Positions 1 through 8,549 of a DNA stretch of 64,000 bases are shown piece by piece. The stretch lies in NCBI GenBank assembly GCA_002928735.1, contig PERL01000003.1, positions 186,001 to 250,000 on the forward strand, given 5' to 3'. Made by a program: the position numbers and the translations under genes. The stretch comes from Hyphomicrobium sp. Lineage in GTDB: Bacteria > Pseudomonadota > Alphaproteobacteria > Rhizobiales > Hyphomicrobiaceae. The notes beneath the pieces are model-generated. The model was not told where the DNA came from. It ran no database searches and saw nothing but the letters and a program-made list of their open reading frames with translations. Every line of letters starts with the position of its first letter. The first letter of the stretch is position 1.

Positions 1-596
1 TACACCCAGTTCATTTCACCGGCGGAGATGATGAGCACCTTGTCTTGGGGACTTTCGAGGGCGGGGATGGTTTCGGGATCGAGATTTAAAAGATGGGCGC
101 GCAGGCAGCGGGAGACCCCGCCGTGGGACGCGATGACTGTGTCGCGCTCAAGGGATTGGGACCAGTCGATGATGCGGCGAAGCAGGTCGGCGTAGCTCTC
201 GCCGCCGACGGGTCGCCAGCGAAACGGGTCTTGTTCCCTGTCGGCGAGGCCATGGGGATCCGTTTGTGGCAGGTGGTCCTGCAGTTGGCCTTCCCAGGAA
301 CCGTAGGAGAGTTCGATCAGGCGGCGGTCGATGCGGTAGGTGGTGGGATCAAGACCGAGGGACGCGCGCAGGATCTCCATGGTCTCGCGGGCACGACCCA
401 AGGGACTGGCGACAAAGTCTGCGCTTTCGATGGCGGGCAGAAAGGCGCGCAGGGCCTCGCCGTTGCGGCGCGATTGGGCGCGGCCGCGATCATTCAGCGG
501 GATGTCGGTCTGGCCCTGGTAGCGCCGTTCGGCGTTCCAGTCTGTCTCGCCATGGCGGACGAAGAAAAGTTTGAGAGCGGGGCGCATGCTGCACAT
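1..596 (-). CDS. Histidine phosphatase family protein (phosphoglycerate mutase-like), 3' end cut by window edge
   Basis: The reading frame on the minus strand begins at ATG 596 and runs off the left edge after about 198 residues, close to the usual family length, so only the last residues or the stop are missing. Near the N-terminus it has FFVRHGETDWN, the phosphohistidine motif of the phosphoglycerate mutase/acid phosphatase superfamily, followed by YQGQTDIPLNDRG. A second conserved histidine lies in the late SHGGVSR segment. The gene starts about 30 bases after the fabI stop on the same strand, so the two are probably co-transcribed. The substrate cannot be told from sequence; such proteins dephosphorylate small metabolites as often as they act as mutases. 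Confidence 0.85.
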   Translation of the reverse strand, partial: MCSMRPALKLFFVRHGETDWNAERRYQGQTDIPLNDRGRAQSRRNGEALRAFLPAIESADFVASPLGRARETMEILRASLGLDPTTYRIDRRLIELSYGSWEGQLQDHLPQTDPHGLADREQDPFRWRPVGGESYADLLRRIIDWSQSLERDTVIASHGGVSRCLRAHLLNLDPETIPALESPQDKVLIISAGEMNWV

Positions 597-627
597 GTAG
601 GTGGTTGCGGCCCGCTCGACTAGCCGA

Positions 628-1476
628 TCAGCTATCGCTCTTGACCACGGAAATGTCGGGGGCGTCTTCGTTCTTCATGCCCTGGACATGATAACCGCTG
701 TCGACGTGGTGGATTTCGCCGGTGACGCCGCGAGACAGATCGGACAAGAGGTAAAGTCCGGCGCCGCCGACGTCTTCGATGGTCACCGTGCGGCGGAGCG
801 GCGAGTTATATTCGTTCCAGCGCAGGATGTAGCGGAAGTCGGAAATGCCGGCCGCGGCGAGCGTTTTGATGGGGCCGGCCGAGATGGCGTTGACACGGAT
901 GCCGGTGCGGCCGAGGTCGGACGCGAGGTAGCGGACGGAGGCTTCGAGTGCGGCCTTGGCGACGCCCATAACGTTGTAGTGCGGCATGACTTTTTCGGCG
1001 CCGTAGTAGGTGAGCGTGATGATGGAGCCGCCGTTGGTCATGAGCTTCTCCGCGCGCTGGGCGAGTGCCGTCAGCGAGTAGCAGGAGATCAGCATGGTCT
1101 GGGTGAAGTTCGCTTCGGTGGTTTCCACGTAGCGGCCAGCGAGCTCGTTCTTGTCGGAGAAGGCGATGGCGTGAACGAGGAAGTCGAGGCGGCCCCAGTG
1201 CTTCTCGATCTCGGCGAAGAGGGTATCGATGGAGGCCTTGTCGGAGACGTCGCAGGGAAGAACGAGGGAGGCGCCAAGCTCGGCGGCCAGCGGTTCGACG
1301 CGCTTTTTCAGCGCGTCGCCCTGGTAGGTGAGGGCTAATTCGGCCCCCTGGGCCGCGACGGCGCGGGCAATGCCCCAAGCGATCGAGCGATTGTTAGCGA
1401 TGCCCATGATGAGGCCGCGCTTGCCAGCCATGAGGTTGCCTGCCGGCACGCCATCACCTGCTCCTGGTTCAGCCAT
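628..1476 (-). CDS. fabI: Enoyl-[acyl-carrier-protein] reductase (NADH), FabI
   Basis: FabI performs the last reduction of each fatty-acid elongation cycle, in the cytoplasm. The 282-residue protein is a short-chain dehydrogenase-like Rossmann protein with the FabI nucleotide-binding start GLIMGIANNRSIAWG and the catalytic Tyr-x6-Lys signature in YNVMGVAK. The late segment AISAGPIKTLAAAGI is also typical of FabI. The ATG at 1476 has a purine-rich GGGAAG just upstream; an internal Met (MAGKRG, residue 16) would give the more usual length and cannot be excluded. It lies directly upstream of the histidine-phosphatase gene. Confidence 0.95.
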   Translation of the reverse strand: MAEPGAGDGVPAGNLMAGKRGLIMGIANNRSIAWGIARAVAAQGAELALTYQGDALKKRVEPLAAELGASLVLPCDVSDKASIDTLFAEIEKHWGRLDFLVHAIAFSDKNELAGRYVETTEANFTQTMLISCYSLTALAQRAEKLMTNGGSIITLTYYGAEKVMPHYNVMGVAKAALEASVRYLASDLGRTGIRVNAISAGPIKTLAAAGISDFRYILRWNEYNSPLRRTVTIEDVGGAGLYLLSDLSRGVTGEIHHVDSGYHVQGMKNEDAPDISVVKSDS

Positions 1477-1714
1477 GAGCTTCCCAATTCCTTTTATCTG
1501 TCCGTGTAATTTTGCGGCATCCTACACAAAAGACTTGTGCGGTCCAGTCACGGCTCGGGTTATCGCGGGGCGGGCGAGGCGATTGCGGCTGAGGTCTTTT
1601 CAGGCATCTGTAATGCTATGAAAAGTATTGATTTTCCTCTGGCCCCTGGCGGGAGAGGGGTGGGTGCGGCGGGCGCGGCTGATCGCCCCGGAGGGTCCGC
1701 CACCGCCGCCGTGA

Positions 1715-2197
1715 TCAGCCTTCCAGCGACCAGACCCCCAAGGCGTCACGGCAGGCAACCCCTTCGGCTTTGCGGGTTTTCTCACCCGTCGTCATCATCA
1801 CCACGACGTGGCGGCAGATCGTGCCTTCGACGTTCTTGAATGAGGACGTGGGTTTGACGAGCCCGGAGAGGCGGCCGTTGTTGCGGTGCCAGACGTAGGT
1901 GGCGCCATCGGCCGTGGCGGAGAGGGCGTGCTGGACGCTGGAGAGGGCGGCGATTTCATCGCCGGTATCAAGGGCGCGGCCGTCATCGGGGGCGGCTTTG
2001 AGGTCGGCGAGCTTGGGTTTCTGCCTTCGATTGGAGGCGACGGGGCAGTCGCACGAGGGGGATTGAGCCGCCGCGGCTTCTTCTTTGCCGGAATCGGCGG
2101 CCAAGGCTTCGGGAGAGGACAGGAAGACGGTGGCGACCATGGCGAAGGCGGTCAGGATGCCGGCCGACAGCGACACGAGAGATTGGGTTTCACGCAT
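1715..2197 (-). CDS. Exported surface-antigen-like protein (rickettsial 17 kDa antigen-type C-terminal domain)
   Basis: This 160-residue protein has an N-terminal hydrophobic signal segment ending near EALAADS, a short basic linker with CDCP, and a C-terminal domain starting at DEIAALSSVQHALS. The pattern of that domain, with TYVWHRNNG in the middle and a CRH...KAEGVACRD...W ending, resembles the RT0821/Lpp0805 and 17 kDa surface-antigen family. It is probably periplasmic or attached to the outer membrane. The gene stands alone, divergent from pdxH. The exact role is unknown; the family assignment is from memory of the motif pattern. Confidence 0.7.
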   Translation of the reverse strand: MRETQSLVSLSAGILTAFAMVATVFLSSPEALAADSGKEEAAAAQSPSCDCPVASNRRQKPKLADLKAAPDDGRALDTGDEIAALSSVQHALSATADGATYVWHRNNGRLSGLVKPTSSFKNVEGTICRHVVVMMTTGEKTRKAEGVACRDALGVWSLEG

Positions 2198-2402
2198 GAC
2201 TGAACTCGCTACTCAAAAACAGAAACACAGCGGGGCCAAACACGGCCTTGCGGGCCATGCTGACTGAACATGGATAAAAAAGGGTCAATGGATGTTGCGA
2301 TTTGAGGAGAAAGGATCGGATCGGGCGGGGCGATGCGTTAAGAGTTGCTGAATGCTGCTCCGACACGATGGACCGGCGCGATACGAAGGACGAGGCCTCG
2401 AG

Positions 2403-3044
2403 ATGAGCCAACAAAGTCACGATACCCACGGCAGTGATTTCGCCGAAGCGGTGGAGCCTTTCCTGCTGTTTGAGAGCTGGTTCGGGGAGGCGCGCGAGAA
2501 GGAAATCAACGATCCCAACGCCATGGCGATTGCCACGGCGGATCGTTCGGGACTGCCCAACGTGCGGATGGTGCTGTTGAAGGGGCTCGACGGTCCGGGC
2601 GTGCCGGGGCGGGGCTTTGTCTTCTACACCAATCTGGAGAGCGCGAAGGGACGTGAGCTTGCCGCCAATCCACAAGCCGCGATCGTGTTTCATTGGAAGA
2701 GCCTGTTACGGCAGGTGCGGGCACGCGGGCTGATCACGCCGGTGACGCCGGAAGAGGCGGATGAATATTATGCGTCGCGGCACCGGACGAGCCGGATCGG
2801 CGCGTGGGCGTCAAAGCAGTCGCGGCCACTGGAGAGCCGGCTGGCGCTGGAGAAGGCTGTGGCGATCGAGACGGCGCGATTCGGAATCAGCACCATCCCG
2901 CGGCCGCAGCACTGGTCGGGCTTCCGTTTAACGCCGCTGGAGATCGAATTCTGGTCCGACCGTCCATTCCGGCTGCATGACCGCGTCGTGTTCCGGCGCG
3001 AGACGCCGGATGCGCACTGGACGAAGACGCGGCTTTATCCGTGA
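2403..3044 (+). CDS. pdxH: Pyridoxamine 5'-phosphate oxidase
   Basis: PdxH oxidises pyridoxine or pyridoxamine 5'-phosphate to pyridoxal 5'-phosphate with FMN. From ATG 2403 the protein is 213 residues, the normal family length; an upstream in-frame ATG at 2352 would add 17 atypical residues. Visible family segments are [35 protein letters not shown], the Arg/Gly-rich [11 protein letters not shown] and the C-terminal HWSGFRLTP...FW...HDR...W.KTRLYP, which carries the substrate- and FMN-binding residues. The gene is divergent from the surface-antigen-like gene. A second, distant PNPOx-fold protein is encoded at 58085. Confidence 0.95.
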   Translation: MSQQSHDTHGSDFAEAVEPFLLFESWFGEAREKEINDPNAMAIATADRSGLPNVRMVLLKGLDGPGVPGRGFVFYTNLESAKGRELAANPQAAIVFHWKSLLRQVRARGLITPVTPEEADEYYASRHRTSRIGAWASKQSRPLESRLALEKAVAIETARFGISTIPRPQHWSGFRLTPLEIEFWSDRPFRLHDRVVFRRETPDAHWTKTRLYP

Positions 3045-3052
3045 GGCTGAGA

Positions 3053-3841
3053 TCAGCCAGCGACGAGGTTGCGGATCGCTTTGACCATGTGGCCATTGCC
3101 GGCGATGACATCGCCTTTGGCCAGCATTTTATCCGTGCCTTGCAAGTCGGTGACGATGCCGCCAGCTTCGCGCATGATGACAATGCCGGCTGCCATATCC
3201 CAAGGCTTCAAGTTGCGTTCCCAATAGCAATCGAAGCGGCCGGCGGCGGTCCAGGCGAGGTCGAGGGCCGCGGAGCCGGTGCGGCGGATGCCGGCGACCT
3301 CCTTCATGGCGGTCGACATTTCCTTGATGAAGCCGGGATGACCGGGACGGCCGCGATGCGGAATGCCGGTTGCAACCACTGCGTCGCCGATGGTCTTGCG
3401 GGCGGCGACCCGTAGGCGGCGCTTTTCGTTGAGGAAGGCGCCTTTGCCTTTTTCAGCGGTGAAGAGTTCGTCGGCGATCGGGTTATAGACGAGGCCGGCG
3501 ACGAGCTGGCCGTCGCGTTCCAGGCCGATGGAGATCGCGAACATCGGAATGCCGTGCAAGAAGTTAGTCGTGCCGTCGAGAGGGTCGATGATCCAGCGGT
3601 GGGATTTGTCGGCGCCTTCGACCTCGCCGCCTTCTTCCATGAGGAAGCCGTACTGAGGGCGGGCCTTGTTCAATTCGCGGAAGATGATTTCCTCGGCCTT
3701 GTGATCGGCGGCGGAGACGAAGTTTGCTGGGCCCTTGATCGAGACCTGCAACTGCTCGACTTCGCCGAAATCGCGGACGAGGGTGCGGGCCGCTTTGCGG
3801 GCGGCCTGGGTCATGACGTTAATCAGTGCTGAAGCGGGCAT
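3053..3841 (-). CDS. suhB: Inositol monophosphatase family protein, SuhB-like
   Basis: The Mg2+-dependent phosphatase signature IIDPLDGTTNFLHG and the second metal motif WDMAAG are both present, and MEEGGE supplies the third acidic metal ligand. From ATG 3841 (MPASALINVM) the length is 262 residues, as in other SuhB proteins; an upstream Met at 3916 would overlap the preceding gene and adds atypical residues. The gene is the last of a run thiE-like, Sel1-repeat, suhB on the minus strand with gaps of about 40 bases. Family members dephosphorylate myo-inositol 1-phosphate and related compounds, and SuhB in enterobacteria also takes part in rRNA antitermination; which applies here is not shown. 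Confidence 0.92.
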   Translation of the reverse strand: MPASALINVMTQAARKAARTLVRDFGEVEQLQVSIKGPANFVSAADHKAEEIIFRELNKARPQYGFLMEEGGEVEGADKSHRWIIDPLDGTTNFLHGIPMFAISIGLERDGQLVAGLVYNPIADELFTAEKGKGAFLNEKRRLRVAARKTIGDAVVATGIPHRGRPGHPGFIKEMSTAMKEVAGIRRTGSAALDLAWTAAGRFDCYWERNLKPWDMAAGIVIMREAGGIVTDLQGTDKMLAKGDVIAGNGHMVKAIRNLVAG

Positions 3842-3885
3842 AAGGTGGCCGGGGATGAACTGGCGATTTTTGTGGGTCTCACGCT

Positions 3886-4896
3886 CTAGCGGAGTGTGAG
3901 CTGTTTGTCGCGCCATTCCTGCGCGGCCTTTTGGGCAGCTTTCTTTTCAGTTTCGGGCAGGGTGTCGACGAGCATGTCGAGCTTTTCGTCGGCAATACCA
4001 CCGGCCTTGGCGATGTAGCGCCATTTGGCGGCTTCAGCTGGGCTCTTTTTCATACCGCCGGCACCTTCCTGATGGATCCAGGCGAGGCGGTTCTGGGCTC
4101 CGGGGATGCCCTTTTCGGCGGCTGATTGGAGATAGGGGATGGTTCGGCTTTCGTCTTCCTTGAGGCCGAGGCCGCGCATGAGCATGACGGCGTATTCGTA
4201 TTGGGCGGGGACGAGACCTTGCTTGGCGGCCTTCGACATCCAGCCGGCGGCTTCGAGCGCGTTGGCTTCGACGCCGACGCCCTTTTGGTAGAGGGCTGCC
4301 AAGTCAAATTGGGCCTGGGCAATGTTTTTCTCGGCGGCGTATTGGATGTGCTTGGCGGCGCGGAAGGGATTTTCTGGTTTGCCGTCGCCTTTCAGGAAGA
4401 GAAGCCCGAGATTGTAGTTGGCGAGCGGGTCGCCGGTGGCGGCGGCCTTTTCGTAGAGCGTGGCGGCTGCCGCGCGGTCTTTGCCGATGCCGCGCCCTTC
4501 GGCCAGCATATTACCGAGCGCCAGCATGGCGGGGATATCTCCCAATTCGGCGGCACGGGAATACCAGCGGGCGGCTGTGATGTCGTCTTTGCCGACGCCG
4601 AGGCCACCTTCATAGATGCGTGCGACGAGGGTGTGCGCCTGCGGGTCGCCGAGGGCAGCCTTGCGTTCGGCGAGCGAAAGGGCGGTCAGGTATTGGCCCT
4701 GATCGAAGGCGATGTAGGCTGCGTCGTCATCGGCAGAGGATGCGGCGGGGGCCGCCGTGGTGGGCGTTTCGGCGGGCGTGCCGCTGTTACCTGAAGCAAG
4801 GTCCGGAAGCGTCAGCTGGCCGGTGGCGACGAGCACGCCTGCGGCTCCGGCTCCGGCGCCGACGATCAGAATGAGGGCAAGAACAGCTTTGTTCAT
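3886..4896 (-). CDS. Sel1-repeat (tetratricopeptide-like) exported protein
   Basis: The 336-residue protein starts with a hydrophobic segment (residues 4-30, Gly/Ala-rich) that is a signal anchor or signal peptide, followed by a Thr/Pro/Ala linker. From about residue 60 on come repeated units of roughly 36 residues of the form A..W..KAAE.G...A...LG.....G.G, for example AARWYSRAAELGD and AAGWMSKAAKQG, which are Sel1-like repeats. These form an alpha-solenoid used for protein-protein contacts, usually in the envelope. It sits between the thiE-like gene and suhB, probably in one operon. The partner is unknown. Confidence 0.88.
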   Translation of the reverse strand: MNKAVLALILIVGAGAGAAGVLVATGQLTLPDLASGNSGTPAETPTTAAPAASSADDDAAYIAFDQGQYLTALSLAERKAALGDPQAHTLVARIYEGGLGVGKDDITAARWYSRAAELGDIPAMLALGNMLAEGRGIGKDRAAAATLYEKAAATGDPLANYNLGLLFLKGDGKPENPFRAAKHIQYAAEKNIAQAQFDLAALYQKGVGVEANALEAAGWMSKAAKQGLVPAQYEYAVMLMRGLGLKEDESRTIPYLQSAAEKGIPGAQNRLAWIHQEGAGGMKKSPAEAAKWRYIAKAGGIADEKLDMLVDTLPETEKKAAQKAAQEWRDKQLTLR

Positions 4897-4938
4897 CGAT
4901 TAGGTCTCAGGCCGCTTAGTTCTCAGGCCGATTTGTTT

Positions 4939-5598
4939 TCAGGCCGCCGGCCGGTGAGCCGATATGGCCGCGGCGAATGGCGATAAGAAGTCTGCCACGC
5001 CGTTTTCCATCACGGCTGCGGGAACGCGCACGGCGATAAAGTCGGCTCCTGCTTCGGCGAGATCGCGGGCGTCGTCCGGCGTATCGACATCGCAGGCAAT
5101 GCAGGGAATTTCGAAAATTTCCGACCACCAGGCGATGAGTTCCAGGCGGCGGTTGCGGGCGGTTTCGCGGTCTTCGACGTGGGCGGGAATGCCGAAGGCG
5201 ATGTAGTCGGCGCCTTCTTCCGCCAGCGTCATGGCGTCGTGACGGGTGCGGCCGACATCGATACCGGCGATGGAGCGGGCACCTAAGATTTCGCGGGCTT
5301 CGTAAAACGCTGCGGCGACGGATTTCGATGCGGGGATGTGGACGCCGTCGGCTTTGACGACGCGGGCGAGAGCTGCATCGCCGGCAATCAGGGTGGCGAG
5401 CCCCAGGGCTTGAATCTGTTCGACGGCGGGGGCCAGTTCGGGCGCGGCGACCGGGTTTTCCGGATCGAGTTCAAGGATCACGGTGGCAACCGGGGCGACG
5501 CGGGCGGCCTCTGCCGCGCAACGGGCAAGGGCTGCTCCCGAACCGGCGCTGGCTGGAAGGACGAGTACAACTTGAGTGCGAACCTCGTGATCAGCCAT
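4939..5598 (-). CDS. ThiE-like thiamine phosphate synthase family protein
   Basis: The 219-residue protein follows the TIM-barrel layout of thiamine phosphate synthase/TenI. The segments ADGVHIPAS, the RTRHDAMTLAEEGADYIAFG phosphate-site region and ACDVDTPDDARDLAEAGADFIAV at the end correspond to ThiE strands. Some ThiE pyrimidine-binding residues look diverged, so it may be a paralogue rather than the main thiamine enzyme; hence no symbol is given. It is the first gene of the minus-strand run leading to the Sel1 protein and suhB, an order I recall from rhizobial genomes. Confidence 0.75.
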   Translation of the reverse strand: MADHEVRTQVVLVLPASAGSGAALARCAAEAARVAPVATVILELDPENPVAAPELAPAVEQIQALGLATLIAGDAALARVVKADGVHIPASKSVAAAFYEAREILGARSIAGIDVGRTRHDAMTLAEEGADYIAFGIPAHVEDRETARNRRLELIAWWSEIFEIPCIACDVDTPDDARDLAEAGADFIAVRVPAAVMENGVADFLSPFAAAISAHRPAA

Positions 5599-5863
5599 TG
5601 CCGGGGTCAGACCTTGTGTTGGGGATCATGATGCGCCGAGCGCGCATGCGCGGGTGTTTTGGGGCACAGGGGCGGGTCGGGGCGCTATCGGAGCGGATTA
5701 AGGCGGAAACGTGGCTTCCGTGGCGCGGTGAAAATCGCGTACAACGGTATTATCCGGATTGGCTCTTTCTCACCAAATCGCCATGATCTCTCCGGACTTT
5801 TGTGCTGCGTTGAAAAAAGTATAGTTCCAAAATCAACACAAGCGCCGCCGGAGACCCGTCCTG

Positions 5864-7831
5864 ATGAGCCTTTTGCTTGCGAACCGTCCGGCTGTACTCG
5901 CTGCCGGGCTGCTGGGTTTCTGCTTGTTGGCTGGCGGTGCTGGGGCAACTCCAAACGGTGACCCGCCTGTCATGCCGGTTCCGCCTGGGGCCGCCACGGC
6001 GGTCAGCCCGGCGGCGGACACACAGACGCCTTCAGCTCCGGTGACGGCTGCGGCCGTGACCACGCCCGCCGTCGCGGCAGTGCTGACGCGGCTTCAGGAT
6101 AAGGCGTTTACAAGCGGCTATGCGGCGGACGACATCGCAGCTGCATTGCAGTTCTACGGCGCGCGGCAGGATCTGCTTTGGGTTTCTGGGACCGGCTTTA
6201 CCGATCGGGCTAAGGCGGTGATTGCCGAGATCGGCCGTGCCGACACGTGGGGTTTGGATGCGAAGGCCTTCGCGCTGCCGGATGCCAAGGCTGTGATGTC
6301 GGACGCGGACGCGCAGGGTGTCGCCGAGGCTCAATTGACGCTGGCGGCGCTCACCTATGCGCGGCACGCCAAGGGCGGGCGGACGCGGCCATTGTCGATC
6401 AGCCAGTTGATCGATCTGACACCGCCAGTTCGCGATCCCAGTACGGTGCTGAAAGACTTGGACGCGAACAGCGACGCGGCGGCCTATCTCACGGGGCTGC
6501 ATCCCAAGCATGAGCAGTTCCAGCGGCTGAGGACGGAACTGGTCAAGCGGCTGGGTCCAGTGGAGCCGCCGGCACCGGTCGACGAAGCTCTCCTTGTGAA
6601 GCTGCCGGTCAGCGGGGCCACAATCAAAACGGGGTCGCTGCATCCCGACATCGCGCTTCTGCGCAAGCGCTTGAAGCTGCCGGCGTCGTTCGCGGGTGAA
6701 GAAACGCTTTACGACGAAAAACTAGCGGAGGCCGTCAAGACCTTCCAAACGGCGAATGGGTTGAAGGCGAACGGGCAACTGAACAAGCGGACGCGCACGG
6801 CGCTCAATCGCGAGGGCGAAGGCGAGACGAAGGACAATCCGCGCGATACGCAGCGCCTGGTGATCAACATGGAGCGCTGGCGGTGGATGCCGGAGGACAT
6901 GGGCGCGTCGCATGTTCTCAACAACGTGCCGGAATACATCACGCGCATGTTTAAGGACGGCAAGGTGATCTTCAAGGAGAAGATCGTCGTGGGGCTGCCG
7001 GAGTGGCCGACGCCCTCGTTTTCGGCTGAAATGAAGACGATCGTGTTCAATCCGTCGTGGGGCGTTCCGGACGGGATCAAGGCCAAGGAATTGAAGCCGC
7101 GCCTGCAGAAGGCGGGTGGTGGCGGGTTCTTTGACCAGCTGTTCGGCGGTGGCGGCGGTGGGGCGTCGGTGATCAAGGCCTACGGTTTTACCGCCTATCG
7201 CAACGGCAGGCCGGTCGATCCCTATTCGGTTGATTGGTCGTCGGCGGATCTGCGGCAGTATAGCTTCATTCAGCCGCCGGGTGCGCAGAATCCGCTCGGG
7301 TTCGTGAAGTTCATGTTCCCCAACACGCACGACGTTTACATGCACGACACCACGCAGCGGCATCTGTTTGCGCAATCCAAGCGGCCCTATTCGCATGGCT
7401 GCATCCGCGTCAACGATCCGATGCGGTTTGCCGAAGTGCTGTTGGAGCAGGACAAGGGTTGGGGCAAGGATCGCGCGGCGCAGGCGCGGCGGTCGTCGGA
7501 AACGGTGACGCTCGACAATCACATCTGGGTGCACAATGTGTATCTGACCATGTGGGCGGAAGACGATGGGCGGATCGTCAACTTCGGCGACGTCTATGGG
7601 CTCGACAATCGCGTGTCGAAGGCCATCGGCGGTGGCGGGGTGCGGTCGATCGATACGCGGCCGGCGGATGATGTCGAGACCGCGTCTATCAGCGATGATG
7701 CTGCCGATGAGCAGGCTGAGCCGGCGCCGAAGAAAAAGAAGCCTGCGAAAAGCGCCAAGACACCGGCATCGAAGCCGTCGACAGTGCCGGGCAGCTTCTC
7801 CGAGGCGATGTCGGGACTGGTGGCGAATTGA
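5864..7831 (+). CDS. Murein L,D-transpeptidase, YcbB-like
   Basis: The 655-residue protein has an N-terminal hydrophobic signal or anchor (residues 3-28), a long N-terminal domain, a peptidoglycan-binding module around residues 245-305 (HPDIALLRKRL...LYDEKLAEAVKTFQTANGL) and a YkuD-type catalytic domain. The active-site motif SHGCIR lies at residues 510-515 with the nucleophile at Cys513, preceded by the conserved YMHDT. The C-terminus is a Lys/Pro-rich tail. Such enzymes form 3-3 cross-links in peptidoglycan in the periplasm. The gene is transcribed alone, with a 265-base upstream gap in which I see nothing else. Confidence 0.92.
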   Translation: MSLLLANRPAVLAAGLLGFCLLAGGAGATPNGDPPVMPVPPGAATAVSPAADTQTPSAPVTAAAVTTPAVAAVLTRLQDKAFTSGYAADDIAAALQFYGARQDLLWVSGTGFTDRAKAVIAEIGRADTWGLDAKAFALPDAKAVMSDADAQGVAEAQLTLAALTYARHAKGGRTRPLSISQLIDLTPPVRDPSTVLKDLDANSDAAAYLTGLHPKHEQFQRLRTELVKRLGPVEPPAPVDEALLVKLPVSGATIKTGSLHPDIALLRKRLKLPASFAGEETLYDEKLAEAVKTFQTANGLKANGQLNKRTRTALNREGEGETKDNPRDTQRLVINMERWRWMPEDMGASHVLNNVPEYITRMFKDGKVIFKEKIVVGLPEWPTPSFSAEMKTIVFNPSWGVPDGIKAKELKPRLQKAGGGGFFDQLFGGGGGGASVIKAYGFTAYRNGRPVDPYSVDWSSADLRQYSFIQPPGAQNPLGFVKFMFPNTHDVYMHDTTQRHLFAQSKRPYSHGCIRVNDPMRFAEVLLEQDKGWGKDRAAQARRSSETVTLDNHIWVHNVYLTMWAEDDGRIVNFGDVYGLDNRVSKAIGGGGVRSIDTRPADDVETASISDDAADEQAEPAPKKKKPAKSAKTPASKPSTVPGSFSEAMSGLVAN

Positions 7832-7849
7832 GCCGAGGCGCGCGTGCGG

Positions 7850-8179
7850 CTATTGCGGCGCGCCCCTCAGCGACATGATGAAGTTCGCAAGGGCCGACAT
7901 CTCATCCTGCGTCAAGTGGTGGTCCGGCATCATGGGCGGGACGGAGCGCAGCCAGGCCACGATGCCCTCGATGGTCTGGTCCGGCCGGCGGGCGACAGCG
8001 TGAAAGCCCGGGATCTCGTTAGCGCTTTTCTTTTCCCCTTGGTCTCGTCCCATATGGCACGAGGCGCACAGGCGTTCGGCCAAGGCGCGGCCTTTGGCGA
8101 TCTCATCAGCGTGCGCTGGGGGAGACGCAAGAGTGGCGGCCAGTGTGAAGGCGCAGAGCGCTTGGCGGAACGGTGTCAT
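7850..8179 (-). CDS. Small c-type cytochrome
   Basis: A single haem-attachment motif CASCH lies near residue 38 and a candidate axial Met in VPPMMPDHH follows about 60 residues later, the arrangement of monohaem class I cytochromes c. Starting at ATG 8179 (MTPFRQALC) the protein has a clean signal peptide ending at AHA, giving a periplasmic protein of about 85 residues. An in-frame ATG at 8227 would place 16 non-signal residues in front and is less likely. It converges with the transpeptidase gene, 18 bases apart. Its electron partners are unknown. Confidence 0.88.
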   Translation of the reverse strand: MTPFRQALCAFTLAATLASPPAHADEIAKGRALAERLCASCHMGRDQGEKKSANEIPGFHAVARRPDQTIEGIVAWLRSVPPMMPDHHLTQDEMSALANFIMSLRGAPQ

Positions 8180-8286
8180 GAATGGAGCGTTGCCTAATTC
8201 GCCGTTCCAAACCTTGAGCGGGATCAAGGTTGCCGTACCCGCCGCAGCGCTTAATATTGTTTCCGTCAGCCCAGGAGAGACAACCC

Positions 8287-8490
8287 ATGGCCTTCGAAGA
8301 CCTTCAGGCTGAGATCGCCTCGCTGCTCATCCGGATGAACGAACAGCCGGAGGATATCCACGAGATGGAATTGCTGCTGCGCGAGAAGCTGAACGAATTC
8401 CGCGCGCTCGGGCTACCGCTGCCGCAAGATCTGGCGGACCTTGAGACTATGCTCGATGAGAAATTTGCCGAGCGCGGCTCGTCTGAATAG
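8287..8490 (+). CDS. Conserved small acidic helical protein, function unknown
   Basis: The 67-residue protein has no signal or membrane segment. It is rich in Glu and Leu (EDIHEMELLLREKLNEF) and is predicted by eye to be mostly helical. ATG 8287 is preceded by AGGAGAG at good spacing, which decides the start against an upstream ATG at 8230. It is followed at once by a strong hairpin. I do not recognise a family. Confidence 0.75.
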   Translation: MAFEDLQAEIASLLIRMNEQPEDIHEMELLLREKLNEFRALGLPLPQDLADLETMLDEKFAERGSSE

Positions 8491-8495
8491 TAGAA

Positions 8496-8521
8496 CGGCC
8501 GCTCCGGCAACGGAGCGGCCG
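8496..8521. terminator. Perfect 11-bp hairpin between convergent genes
   Basis: CGGCCGCTCCG and its exact complement are separated by a GCAA tetraloop. It lies 6 bases after the small-protein stop and 29 bases beyond the aldolase stop on the other strand, so it may serve both genes. There is no clear T tract. Confidence 0.75.
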
Positions 8522-8549
8522 AGCTAAAGATGAGGGACGCGGAGGGGCC